Assembly (NCBI GenBank): GCA_903772945.1
Contig: CAICTM010001308.1
Span: 1-31,985 of the forward strand
Direction: 5' to 3'
Length of the DNA stretch: 31,985 nucleotides
From: Seminavis robusta
Taxonomy: Eukaryota; Bacillariophyta; Bacillariophyceae; Naviculales; Naviculaceae
Numbering within the stretch: the stretch's first letter is position 1; every line of letters begins with the position of its first letter. The translations under genes were made by a program, and so were the position numbers. Positions 10,841 to 20,762 of this stretch are shown in pieces. The notes beneath the pieces are model-generated. The model did not search any database, had not been told where the DNA came from, and saw only the letters and a program-made list of their open reading frames with translations.

Positions 10841-12624
10841 ATGAAGCTCTCTCCGTTCATAGCATTCTGGATATCAGCATCATTGTTGAGCCACTTCAGT
10901 GTTTGCAATGCTCAAACTGCAGTGACAGCAGATGCTCGTCTAAGTGCTCGTAGGATCGTGAACGCAGAAGAACAGCTTGAGGCATTGGAATTCATTCTGA
11001 ACAAGACTCTGGCCAGCGCCTTTGAAACCTATGGGGTATCTTCTCTGGACGATAGAGCCCCTGTGATGGAAATGAGGAACTCATTATCCACCAATTCTAC
11101 CCACTATGACTTTCAATTCCGCTTGAACAGAATGCTCAATGAACTTTTCCATGACGCACATACTCGTGTTGAGGTGGAGTCCAACCTTGACAAATATCGA
11201 AGCATTGACATGTGCCTCACGTGGGTTGCCAGTGGTGAATTAGGAGAGGAATCATGGGATCTGATCAGTTCTTGTGACACCGACTATAGTCAACGTGGTA
11301 CGACGCAACCTGCTGATTCCCTGAAAACAGTTGAAACACCTCTTGATCATTCCTTCGTTCTTCCGTTCTCTTTCCTTCCTAGGTGACTATATAGTTTCAG
11401 TGGGAGGAGTTACTCCTGAAGCCCTATTTGAGATGCTCAGAAGGACCATTCCTCATGAGAATGATTACTTTCTTGCCAGTTTGGAAGAAGCTTGGCTTGT
11501 GCGGGAGGATTTTCTATCCTACTTTGGCATGTTAGACAACCAAGGAAATGTCGCAGTTGTCATTGAGCGCGATGGTGCTGTGCTGGAGGCTGTGTATGTA
11601 CCGCTGCTGGAAACGACTTCCAATGCAGATGACGAAAACACGCCTTTTGTTTCATACGAGATTTTGAACCACTCGAGCACTGCAGTCTTCAAATTGGACG
11701 ATTGCATCTTCAACGGCACTTTCATGGCAGTCATGACTGAGTTTTGGTCCAGTGTACTCAGCAACCCCAACATCGACAATGTTGTCGTTGACTTACGCGC
11801 AAACCGTGGAGGAGACTTCTCTGTTGCACCAGTGTTTCTCAGTTTCATTTCGAAAGATTCGTATGAGCTGTTTGATATTTCTCAACGCATCTCAGACGAC
11901 TTTTGTCTGCAAACCCCGATGCTTTGTGATCCAGAAACCTTGACGGCATTGACGAGCCTTGGTGCTAATGTAACGGATGAATACATGACGATCCCCAGCT
12001 CTGTCATGTCTGCATTCTTCGCACCGCTCATACCTCAATCTGAAGTCACCTTTGGTGGCCAATTCTCCGTGTTGACATCGGGCACAACCTTCAGCAGGTA
12101 ATTACAGGCAAACCTATGGTAGCTACATCCTGCAAGTGGCCAATTCTGACAAGTTGTTCCTGTAAACACCCAGCGCTCATTTGTTCGCGGGAGTGGTGCA
12201 ACAGAACTCCTTGGGCACGTTGGTGGGAACTCCAACAGGCAACACGCCATCATTTTGGGGTAACTTGATCTCATTCCCTGTCCCACACACAGATTTGACC
12301 TTTCACTTGGCAACATCCCAAACAGAGGGAAACAGCATCTTCCCCGACGTCTTGATCCCCACAACTCGCGAAGACATTCTGGCCGACAAAGACCCCCAAC
12401 TCGACTTCATTGCCAGCCGCAATTCGAGTGGCTCTAATACCCCCTTATCTGCGGCCATGATCCCTGGTGACGATGGAATTGCCGATGATGACGACGAATC
12501 TCCTCCTGAAACAATTGCTCCAACTTCATCTACCCTTGATGACAGTCACTCCTCCGCGGTGGACAGAGGCTTTGGTAGGCTGGTGATCTTCATCCTTATG
12601 TTTGGTGTAGTCCTCGTACTGTAA
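10841..12624 (+). CDS. Secreted/anchored peptidase S41-like protein
   Basis: Exons 10841-11297, 11383-12097 and 12174-12624 give 540 aa. Residues 1-24 are a signal peptide ending VCNA. ELFHDAHTRV (101-110) resembles the S41 D-x-HT site, GDYIVSVGGVTPE (from 153) a PDZ-like strand, VVDLRANRGG (about 287-296) the S41 core strand, and TSGTTFSSAHLFAG (384-397) the serine-nucleophile box, spliced across the exon 2/3 junction; LVGTPTGN follows. By eye Ser390 aligns with the nucleophile of C-terminal processing proteases, but the usual lysine 25 residues later is Thr415. An acidic, Ser/Thr-rich stalk (about 470-515) leads to a short hydrophobic C-terminus (RLVIFILMFGVVLVL), typical of a GPI signal. 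It is probably a cell-surface protein. It is either a non-classical S41 protease or a catalytically dead relative. Confidence 0.75.
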
Positions 12625-13152
12625 CAGTCCTTGACTTGTGATAAGATAGATGTAAAGCTTGATTGTACTCGCTTCCAGCTAGCTAGCATGCTCGTACAGT
12701 CAAGCAGCCCGTGATAGCTGGCTATGGTTAGAGGTTTCTTTCCACAGTAGAATGAATCGAATCTAGCTGGCCTGGGGCTTGTAAATGTAGGTGGATGCTG
12801 TGGACACATTCCTGGCTTCGTGAGTAAGTGGTAGATTTCTGTGGTCATTAGAATATTAGAATGCTCTTGAGTGCTCCAGGTGTTAAAGAATGCAAAGGCA
12901 TTCTAGGCTAGGCATGCATAGGTTTACTTAAGAGAGTCAAAGACTTTAATGGACTCCAAAAGTCAGCCGTAAATCTCCGAGTCAACATGGGGACAGACGG
13001 TCACACCGACCCCGAGACAAAGAGCACCTCTCGTCAGCAACGAAATTTGACAGCCTCAACACTAAAACTTCAAACGGCACTCCATCATCCAACATCCAAA
13101 CGTCGCATAAACCCTTATCGAGTGGAGAGTAGAGTATTTGGAAAGAAGCAAT
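12625..13152. other. Gap between S41-like and PP2C genes
   Basis: This holds the 3'-UTR of the upstream gene and the promoter and leader of the PP2C gene. An AGCTAGCTAGCATGC palindrome lies at 12677-12690. An ATG at 12987 opens a 68-codon frame that ends at 13193, overlapping the proposed PP2C start in another frame; it would be an upstream ORF if transcription begins before it. No separate gene is supported. Confidence 0.4.
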
Positions 13153-14814
13153 ATGAGCAACCCTCATCCAACACTCCATGCTACCCAATATGAAGATGTG
13201 GATCCTCAAAAGAAGGAGCCAAAAAGCGGCGGCATGGTGAGTTTATACTTCTTGCTTTTGCTTCTCGCGATGTTGGATGGACGCTGACGCCGATGAGCGT
13301 ACGGAGTTGCTGGTACATTTTCTACGTGGGGTCATCCTGCCTCTGCGAGTGTCCCTCTTTTTCTCGGAGGTTGAAAATTGCGGAACGTGTGGACGGGACC
13401 ATGGTGGTATCCAACGCTCGGTTTGGAACCGGGGCCTCCATCGCACACAGCAACAACCAAGGGGTACACACTAACCAGCAGAAAAAGCAGGCTTAGAAGG
13501 CCTCCCCTATCGGCAGAAGAGCAAATGTTGCCTGCGTTCTCATGATGATGATACCTTTATACCCTTTTTTCATTATCCACCGCCCCTCTAACGTAAACAT
13601 GCTCTGCTCGCTTCTTAGGGAGGTGTCCTTGGGAAACCTTTCCAGAAGATGCGCCGTCGGTTGACTGTAACTGGTGCTAGTGAAACCATTGATGGAGGTA
13701 TCCAAAAGAGTAACGAGGAGCCTGAACCCCCAAAGGTAGCCAAGAAAAACAAGGTAAGCTGGCCTTGTTATGGGAAAATGGTAGATGCGATTTGTTGGCG
13801 TGTCTCTGATGTGGATAATGCGGACTCTGCGTTTGTTGTTGCCAATGTCATGTCTTAATAGCTACAACAAGCCGTCCGCTGTGCCGTCACGGAATATTCG
13901 GGCGTTTCTAAAAAGGGCCATGCCCCCTACAACCCGCGGAAGAAGAACCAAGATGCCATTGTCATGGCGGATGATCCACACACCAACTCTCTTGTACTCT
14001 GCGTCTTGGATGGACACGGTGAGCATGGTGATTCCGTGTCCCTGACGTTCCGTGAACAACTGGTCGCCGAAATGTTCAATCACCCGGCCTGGGCAACCAA
14101 CCTGCAGGACGCCTGTCGTGATGCAATTGCCAAGGTTGAACGAAACATGTTGAGGAATTACAGGATTGATAGTGAATTCAGTGGAACCACACTCTCCATG
14201 GCCATTATCCGTGGAAACCATTTGACTGGGGTCAATGTCGGCGACTCTCGTGTCATCTTGGCTAAGGAGGAAGGTGGACGATTGGTTGGCAAAGACGTCA
14301 CCTTTGATCACAAGCCCGACTCGCCCAAGGAAAAGGAGCGAATCTTGGCCTGTGGAGGGCGTGTATTTGCCGTCGAATATGATGATGGAATTGATGGGCC
14401 ACCTCGTGTATGGTTGGGCCACATGGATGTCCCCGGATTGGCCATGTCACGGTACGTAAGGGGTGCTGCAAAATGCACTCGGAGTTGTGCATTTCTAATT
14501 GTAATCTCGTCAATTCATTGTGCAGGTCGTTGGGTGACGTTGTGGCACATTCTGCCGGTGTCATCTCGGACCCCGAATTCACCGACATGGAATTGGATCC
14601 AACCACAGACAAGTTCATCGTGGTGGCAACAGACGGTCTCTGGGAGTTTGTGGACAACCAAGAGACCGTGGACATGGTCGAAGCAGAAAAAGGCCCAATA
14701 GATGCCGTTGACACTCTCGTGCAGGAAGCCAGTCAGAGGTGGATGCACGAAGAACAGGTTATTGATGACACAACAATCATTGTCGCCAATTTGTTCAACT
14801 ACAAGGCATCTTAA
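13153..14814 (+). CDS. PP2C-family (PPM) Ser/Thr protein phosphatase
   Basis: Exons 13153-13236, 13619-13753, 13862-14451 and 14526-14814 give 365 aa. Metal-binding and signature motifs are in order: NQD at 102-104, VLDGHGEHG at 122-130, SGTT at 180-183, VNVGDSRVIL at 198-207, DHKPDSPKEKERI then GGRV, SRSLGD across the last splice, ATDGLWEF, and a final DDTTIIVANLF. PPM phosphatases use two Mn/Mg ions held by these aspartates to remove phosphate from Ser/Thr. The first 73 residues are Lys/Pro-rich and variable, with no clear targeting signal. Exon 1 phase and the ATG are the weakest part: intron 1 is 382 nt, several times the usual size here, and may hide another exon. The gene follows the S41-like gene in the same direction, the one break in the strand alternation. 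Confidence 0.9.
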
Positions 14815-15767
14815 GTAGACCACTGACCGAAAGGATTTGGCAATGATCGCTCATTGATTGTGACGAAACAATGATCAATGAACATTGATGGATTCATACA
14901 GCATATTTTAAAAAGTAGAGAAGAGAATGGAATGGAACGAATGTTGGTTGAATGGACTTGGCTCTTGAATGATTGATTGATGATTATGATGCTGTCGAGA
15001 ATGAACTTTTTCAAGGATGGAAGGATGGATGGTGGTGGTAAGCGATACGAAACACACGACTTCTTGTGAGTCCATACTGATGTGAAAGGCTGAGAAGACA
15101 TCAGATGCTCCACGCTGTTGGGGGCGTAGAAATGAAGGGGGATAGTGCTCCATACAACGTTAAAACTGTGAATTTGACCGTGTCTTGTTGGTGTCGCTGT
15201 TGTTGTGGTCATTTTCACGGTTTTTGTAGGTCTTGTTGCACCCTCTCGCACAGTGGTCGGGACGTTCAATGGGCTGCGTACAGTGTGCTAACCTTGTCGG
15301 TGCAATCTAGCAAGTTTCAGTGTGACACGCAAGAACGCTGAATTTGCATCATTCGGCCACTCCCCCCTTCTTGGCACTTTCAACAGCGCACAGTAGTGTG
15401 GTACTAGTATGGGGATGGCACTGGCTGACCTCGTGGCACAGAAGCGGGCAAGGAGAGCCCACCCACCGCACCATCACGACATCACACAAGTAGCTACCGG
15501 TAGCGGCTAGCTAGCCAAATGCAAAACTATTGATCCTAACTGAAAACTGATTTAACTAAAACCATCTTTTAGCGAATGATGAATCAATCTGAATCGGTAT
15601 TCGAACTGCAGTGTTATCTTAGATTGATAAAACCCCATGCCATGCCAGAAATCAAAGGGCTCTTGGCTGAGCCAAAGGGCTTCCTCCTCAAACGAAAAAA
15701 GCAGTAAATCAGATTGATTCAAAAATCAAGATTTCTCAGTTGTTGGTTTGCTTGCTTGTTGTTGTTA
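14815..15767. other. Convergent gap with paired palindromes
   Basis: Between PP2C (+) and the 96-aa gene (-). Open frames on both strands have no recognisable content. At 15493-15504 and 15505-15516 two perfect 12-bp palindromes, GCTACCGGTAGC and GGCTAGCTAGCC, stand back to back. A stretch at 15700-15770 is T/G-rich. No gene is supported. Confidence 0.5.
15493..15516. repeat. Two abutting 12-bp perfect palindromes
   Basis: GCTACCGGTAGC is followed directly by GGCTAGCTAGCC. Each is its own reverse complement. The first also occurs at 21988-21999, and its core TACCGGTA recurs in other gaps. Confidence 0.9.
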
Positions 15768-16058
15768 TTACTCCTTTCCCGCCTTGGGTTTGACACCACG
15801 TGGAACATCTTTTAGATATGATTGATCCTCTTTATCATACCAATCTCTCTTGTCTGTTCTTCCATACTTGGTCTGGTATTCTTCATCGACCTTCTTTTGG
15901 ACATCCTCAAAATAGGTTGAGTCCATGGTGTCATGCTTAGTAAGCCCCGCCACCACATTTCTTGAAATTTGGTACGTATGGTATCCAAACATCCCGAGCA
16001 ATCCAACCACTGCTGTCTTCTGTGCCACATTGGCCATTTTGGTCAAAGCACTCGTCAT
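15768..16058 (-). CDS. Small membrane protein, function unknown (96 aa)
   Basis: The frame continues upstream of 16058 but only to a non-ATG codon, so I start at the ATG at 16058-16056 (MTSALTKMANVAQKT). Residues about 16-28 (AVVGLLGMFGYHT) form one weak membrane segment, preceded by a short amphipathic stretch with Lys and no acidic residues. The rest is charged and Tyr/Asp/Lys-rich, ending VKPKAGKE. Shape and N-terminus would fit a small mitochondrial inner-membrane protein, but I cannot name a family. The start faces the GT47 gene across a 468-bp gap, which supports a real gene with its own promoter. Confidence 0.6.
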   Translation of the reverse strand: MTSALTKMANVAQKTAVVGLLGMFGYHTYQISRNVVAGLTKHDTMDSTYFEDVQKKVDEEYQTKYGRTDKRDWYDKEDQSYLKDVPRGVKPKAGKE

Positions 16059-16526
16059 TTTCTCGGTAGATGAATGATGCTGGAACGGTATCCTGTGATG
16101 GCCTTCCTTTTGAAGATGGGATCGATGATTCAAAAACAGGAGTTTATTGCTTACAGCTCTGATTATTTGCTCCTGTTGACTTTTTGGTGTAGATGCAATG
16201 AAGAAGGCTCCCCTCTACCGGTATCGTACGGTATAAATAATTGGCTTGAGTCAGAGGTGGGTGTTGCGCAGCTGTGTTGTTGGTTTGTGATCGACTGGCT
16301 GGATGGCAATCGAAATGCTGCTCAGTGGACAGACAAATCGAATAATTCTACTTTCAATTCGAATATTCGATTAAGAATGTTTGGTTCAGTGGTCATCTCG
16401 TCTCATTTTTATTTTATTAAAAAAGGAGGACGCAAATCTTTTCGACTTCTTCAATCTTTGTTGCTGGTTGCAGGTTTATGCAGTAGCTCCACTTGCACTG
16501 TACATTCAAGTTTGTTTCCCACTACA
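16059..16526. promoter_or_regulatory. Divergent promoter gap, 96-aa gene / GT47
   Basis: TACCGGTA lies at 16216-16223 and CGTACG at 16225-16230, followed at once by TATAAATAA (16232-16240), a good TATA box for the plus-strand glycosyltransferase gene about 290 nt before its ATG. A frame open across this gap in phase with GT47 has an earlier ATG at 16378, but it would put about 50 unlike residues before the membrane anchor. Confidence 0.45.
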
Positions 16527-18008
16527 ATGCGTTGCTGTGGCTGCAAAGTGCACAAACCGGCGTGCCTGTTGGTTCTTGGTCTCGTCATTGGAGTTCAGAT
16601 ATTTTTGTTTCAGAGCGACGATGCCGTGAATGTGTTTGTCTTGTCCGAACCCAAGTTGATGGACAATTTGCCGTATGGCGAACACGATGATTTCCGAGAA
16701 GGACGAAGTTGCTTCTATCACTCCCCGCATAAATTTCCCTGGATGCCCTTGTGGGAAAAGAGTCCTTGGACATGCCAAGAATGTAACAATGGAAAATGCA
16801 AGCCTCTGGTCCCACACGGCAGATGTCCTCCGTTTCGGAGAAGAGAGACCGACCAAGTACCACGAGTCATGAGTCAAGCTAGTCCATTGACCAACCAAAA
16901 GTCACACACACTGGTCTACCATCACGACAGTCATACAAGTTATGCCCAGGTCGAGACACCTGCTTGCAGTGGTACTCTGGCAATGCCTTGCTTTGATCTG
17001 AATCGATGCAGTCGATTTGGACCTGTCAAGGTCTTCGGGTATGGGAAAACTGTGGAAGCATGGGTGGACTACGCCGTGACACAAACCAAGGGAGTCGATG
17101 TCATTCAGAAAACCAACAATCCACAAGATGCCTGTCTGCTTGTTGTGGGCAGGGACTCCTTTGCTGCGCCAGAAGAGTTGCTGCAAAGCAAGCATTGGAA
17201 AGGAGGGCGAAACCACTATATCTTCAATTCGATTGAACTCTTTGGAACTCATGGAGATAGACCCTTCAACACAAAGTGCCATTTTGGAATGGCTGCCACC
17301 TCGCAAGTATCTGCTGACGACGCATTCAGCCGGGAAGGCTTTGATACACCAATGGGATTGTATCCGAAATGGAAGAGACCAGAACAATATCGCGAGCTGG
17401 ATATCAATCGAAAGCGACGTCTTATACTATCCTTTCGAGGAGCCGTGTATTCCTGGGAACAAAGATATTGGCAACATCGATGGATTGCATCGGAATATTG
17501 GGAAAAAGCATCCGATATTTCCGTGGATACCAAATGTGGAATCAAACGAATAAAGCCAGAAATGGACGAAGAAAAGAGATTGAATCCTGGAAAAATAGAC
17601 TATGAAGTCAAAGATGGCAAAGCACATGAAGAAATGCTGTTGAATTCTACATTCGTTTTCTGCCCAGGAGGGGGCGGGGCCAACAGCTTCCGCTTTCCAG
17701 AAGCTTTATCTGCAGACGCCATTCCCGTTGTGACATCCGATTTTCTACCGCCGTTTTCGCCAGAAGTTGATTGGAGCAATTGCCTTGTGCGGGTGAGCGA
17801 AGCCCGTGTGGTCGATATTCCCAATATTGTCAGAACTATCCCAGAAGAGGAAATTCGGAAACGAAGGAAAGAGTGCAAACTACTGTACGACAAAGTTTAT
17901 GGAAATGAGATTAGTCAACATTTTACAGTTGCCATGCAAGTGTGGGCCATTCGCATCAAGAGCGCATTACGGAGAAAGTTTGAAATGCTGGACATTGTGC
18001 TTGCTTAG
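16527..18008 (+). CDS. Exostosin-like glycosyltransferase (GT47), type II membrane protein
   Basis: A single exon of 493 aa. I chose the ATG at 16527 because it gives a type II anchor: MRCCGCKVHKP, then the membrane span ACLLVLGLVIGVQIFLF (12-28) and a lumenal stem with many Cys residues. The C-terminal half carries the exostosin fold signs: KRRLILSFRGAVYS, a charged helix with RKRRKE, EMLLNSTFVFCPGGGGANSFRF followed by EALSADAIPVV, and a late segment on DWSNCLVRVSE. In GT47 proteins the F.fCP.G....R..ea...g.iPVi stretch is the donor-binding region. Such enzymes act in the Golgi on polysaccharides or glycoproteins; linkage and donor cannot be inferred. The 3' end meets the SWI3 gene with a 293-bp gap that contains AGCTAGCTAGCTAG repeats. 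Confidence 0.85.
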   Translation: MRCCGCKVHKPACLLVLGLVIGVQIFLFQSDDAVNVFVLSEPKLMDNLPYGEHDDFREGRSCFYHSPHKFPWMPLWEKSPWTCQECNNGKCKPLVPHGRCPPFRRRETDQVPRVMSQASPLTNQKSHTLVYHHDSHTSYAQVETPACSGTLAMPCFDLNRCSRFGPVKVFGYGKTVEAWVDYAVTQTKGVDVIQKTNNPQDACLLVVGRDSFAAPEELLQSKHWKGGRNHYIFNSIELFGTHGDRPFNTKCHFGMAATSQVSADDAFSREGFDTPMGLYPKWKRPEQYRELDINRKRRLILSFRGAVYSWEQRYWQHRWIASEYWEKASDISVDTKCGIKRIKPEMDEEKRLNPGKIDYEVKDGKAHEEMLLNSTFVFCPGGGGANSFRFPEALSADAIPVVTSDFLPPFSPEVDWSNCLVRVSEARVVDIPNIVRTIPEEEIRKRRKECKLLYDKVYGNEISQHFTVAMQVWAIRIKSALRRKFEMLDIVLA

Positions 18009-18301
18009 CTGCTTGCTTAATGGCGCAATCGCAACATCACAATTCAAGGTCTGATCATCGCGGCACTGCCAACGGCGAAGCCAGGAAAGATGATTGGTTG
18101 ATACCTTAAAATCAATCCAAGGACTGCCTAGGTTTCATCGGACACGAACCCGCTGTGCTCCGAAACTGAAGTTACTTTTTGCCAGCGAATTCAATAGGCC
18201 GCAACTACAGCCTGTCTGCAGCAGCCAGATCGGAACAATGGTACTGCGAGAATACCATCATGACTTGCTTTTGCAATCACAGCTAACCTTTAGCTAGCTA
18301 G

Positions 18302-20476
18302 CTAGTTACCACCAAACCAATCGCGGCACCGGGTCGTGTACAAGTCTCGTCGTTCCAGCTCCAAAGCCACCCTTTCGGCCTCGAGCATACCCTCCAAGTC
18401 ATCCATTAGTGCCATTCGCATTTCCACCTTTTGCATACGTTGATCAATTACTTCTGATAAAAGTCGAGAGACAGTTTCTTCATGAGCCTGCGCTGCTTTT
18501 GCTGCTTGACCTGCCACCAGTCCTAGCCTGGCAGCTCTCCGAGCAGCAGGAAGGTCTCTTCCAGTGGCCTTGAGAGCAGCCTCGGTCACCGCCGTGATGA
18601 CAGCTGGACTTGTCCCTTCCACCAACGATCGCAATAATTCCTCTTGTGCCATTTCATCTTTAGGTGTTCTCGCGGCAGTAGCAGCCCTAGCTGGAGGTTG
18701 GTCACTTGCCAGAGTATCAGGTGTAATTGGTCGCTCTGAAACTGCCGTAGTTGACAAAGCAGCCTCACCCATCGGCATTGCGAGAAACTCCTTCTCACAT
18801 TCGATAGCACTAGCTCCCACTTTTTCAGCCACCATTTCCCAATCGATAGGTACAAACGAATTGCTCTCATCTCCTTGCGGTTGCTGTACAATATCAACGT
18901 CCATGGCGTCATCTCCTTCCGTTTTGATTTTCTTTGCAGGTTGCTGCTGCGACGCTTCCACGACAGCCTCGATAAGATCCCCTCGACGTTTTTCTGTCCA
19001 CGTAGTGGAAGCGAATAGCGGTGGATGCTGAAGCGAAGCCGGCGTAGGAGCCGAATCATTTCGCCCATCTTCGTTCATCCAAAGGTTCTGCGTCAAGAAA
19101 CTATGCAGCCGATGGAGACTTCCAACATCTCCTGGCAAACTTCGACGTGCCAAGGTGCTGGTCACGAACCTGTTCCCCAACTGATCTGAGATGTGTATCA
19201 TTGTAGCTCGTGCCTTCAAGTAGGAATCTTCTGTCCGATGGGAAGCACTTTCGTCGAACCATTCCGGTAGCATTGTCCGCTCCAAGTTGGAAATGGAGGT
19301 GGGGTTGAACCAATTTGGTTTCCGCGCCTTTCCCTGTGGATCGGTAAGATTTTCATCGTTGGAAGGAGGAATGTGCTGTTTCCAGTGCGGGTCTGGCTTT
19401 GCCGTGAGAGGGATGACTTTGGAAGTTGCCGCTTCGGCGGGAACCAGTGCCGAGGATCTTCTGGCTGCAGGGGATGGTTTCGGGGGAGCCGCTGCTGGAG
19501 CCTTTGTAGTTTCTGGGGCTGGGGTAGGTGCAGGAACAGGCGCTGGGGGGGAGGACGCAACTGCGTTTGGATTGGAAGCGGCTGTTGCTGGAGTTTTAGT
19601 TGCATTCTCACTGCTAGCGGAGGAAGCAGGTACAGGTGCCGTTGCTGAACTCGTGGAAGAGGGGACAGGTGCTGTTGTGATGGTGGTAGCTGTTTGAGTT
19701 CCATCCGTAGCAGATTGATTCTGTTGGGTCGATGTCACATTAGACGGTGGATTGGTTTCCGTCTGGCTACCAGTACTAGGGACAGCAGATGATGCAGTGT
19801 TTTCCTCTGATTTCACTGCAGCAGCACCTTCCCCAGTACTCGTCTGCCCTTCGTCACCAGTGCCGCCTCCACGGATTCTCTCTGGTCCACCTGATCCTTC
19901 TTGATCATTGTGAATGAGTTCCACGGTTCTGTTGGCTGCTACAGTACGAAGGGTCGGTGGAAGGAGAGGATCATTGGCATTTACAAACTGTTTGTGGAAG
20001 ATATCCGTGACAAAAATCTTGGGCAAGGTCTTGTCCGTGGTTGGCCGAACGACAGAATCCAGTCCTGGAAGTGGAATGGTCTTGCGTTTCTTCTTGTTTT
20101 GCTGTGAATCCTTGTCACTGCTATCGTTGTCACCATCTTTTGCTTCGTCCTCCGTGGTCCCCATCATATCCAACACTTCCTGAGGCATTGAAAGAGCTCC
20201 AGTGGCAACGACGTGACGAATGCGCTCTCCTCTTGTACCATATAAGCCCGTTAGAAGCGACCGGCGGTTCATCCCCTCTGTCACACGGGCCAGTGGATGA
20301 TGTGGAGCCTCTTGTTTGTTGTTGCTATTATTGTTGTTATTGGATTCCGCGTCGTTTGGGTTGCTCGACTCATCTTGCTTGCTGCTGTTAGCTGCTGCCT
20401 CGGTCTCTTCTTCTTGCTGGCCCTTTCTGGGCGACTTCCTTTTGGCGCTCCCGCTTCTAGTCCCTTCTCTCGCCAT
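18302..20476 (-). CDS. SWI3: SWI3/SMARCC-type chromatin remodelling subunit
   Basis: A single exon of 724 aa. After a Lys/Asn-rich N-terminus, a conserved-looking block at about 60-190 and a Ser/Thr/Pro/Ala-rich linker (200-350), a SWIRM domain spans about 386-472: WFNPTSISNLERTMLPEWF, FVTSTLARRSLPGDVGSL, LHSFLTQNLWMN. A SANT-like domain follows (about 492-570), starting TTWTEKRRGDLIEAV and ending DWEMVAEKVGASA then ECEKEFLAMPM, with about 30 acidic/Gln residues inserted. The C-terminus (about 630-715) is a long helix with coiled-coil character. This order, SWIRM-SANT-coiled coil, is that of Swi3/Rsc8/SMARCC, the dimeric scaffold of SWI/SNF complexes in the nucleus. The stop codon TAG lies inside a CTAGCTAG repeat. 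SWIRM proteins such as ADA2 or LSD1 are less likely given the SANT placement and tail. Confidence 0.87.
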   Translation of the reverse strand: MAREGTRSGSAKRKSPRKGQQEEETEAAANSSKQDESSNPNDAESNNNNNSNNKQEAPHHPLARVTEGMNRRSLLTGLYGTRGERIRHVVATGALSMPQEVLDMMGTTEDEAKDGDNDSSDKDSQQNKKKRKTIPLPGLDSVVRPTTDKTLPKIFVTDIFHKQFVNANDPLLPPTLRTVAANRTVELIHNDQEGSGGPERIRGGGTGDEGQTSTGEGAAAVKSEENTASSAVPSTGSQTETNPPSNVTSTQQNQSATDGTQTATTITTAPVPSSTSSATAPVPASSASSENATKTPATAASNPNAVASSPPAPVPAPTPAPETTKAPAAAPPKPSPAARRSSALVPAEAATSKVIPLTAKPDPHWKQHIPPSNDENLTDPQGKARKPNWFNPTSISNLERTMLPEWFDESASHRTEDSYLKARATMIHISDQLGNRFVTSTLARRSLPGDVGSLHRLHSFLTQNLWMNEDGRNDSAPTPASLQHPPLFASTTWTEKRRGDLIEAVVEASQQQPAKKIKTEGDDAMDVDIVQQPQGDESNSFVPIDWEMVAEKVGASAIECEKEFLAMPMGEAALSTTAVSERPITPDTLASDQPPARAATAARTPKDEMAQEELLRSLVEGTSPAVITAVTEAALKATGRDLPAARRAARLGLVAGQAAKAAQAHEETVSRLLSEVIDQRMQKVEMRMALMDDLEGMLEAERVALELERRDLYTTRCRDWFGGN

Positions 20477-20762
20477 TGTTCCTTCTACTTGCTGGTAGCT
20501 AGCTGCTTACTAGAGCTGACTTGTTGGGTACTGTACGGGTCTGTAATCCAAAGCAATGGATACCAATTATTGGACGAAGCTTGCATGCCAGCATGAACGA
20601 CGGCTGTTTTGTGCTCGACTGCGATTACATTTCCGACGCACATTGACTCCAAGACATCCGCTCGCCCTGGCGCCCTTACCGTCCCCTTTCCATTTTCTCA
20701 ATTCTTTGCATGGAAGTTGTTGTGGTTGTTGGTTGAATAAGAGCAAGACAAGACAAGGCAAG
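20477..20762. promoter_or_regulatory. Divergent promoter gap, SWI3 / PRKRIP1
   Basis: 286 bp between start codons, the shortest divergent gap in the window. It carries GGTAGCTAGCTGC near 20495 close to the SWI3 ATG and a C/T-rich stretch (20660-20710) before an A/G-rich leader of PRKRIP1. No clear TATA box. Confidence 0.4.

Noticed and set aside
15595..15620. GTTCGAAT on minus as a tRNA T-arm
   Set aside because: The flanking bases do not form a T-stem and no acceptor or anticodon arm is found nearby.
16074..16526. N-terminal extension of the GT47 frame
   Set aside because: It would overlap the promoter of the divergent gene and put about 50-150 unlike residues before the type II anchor.
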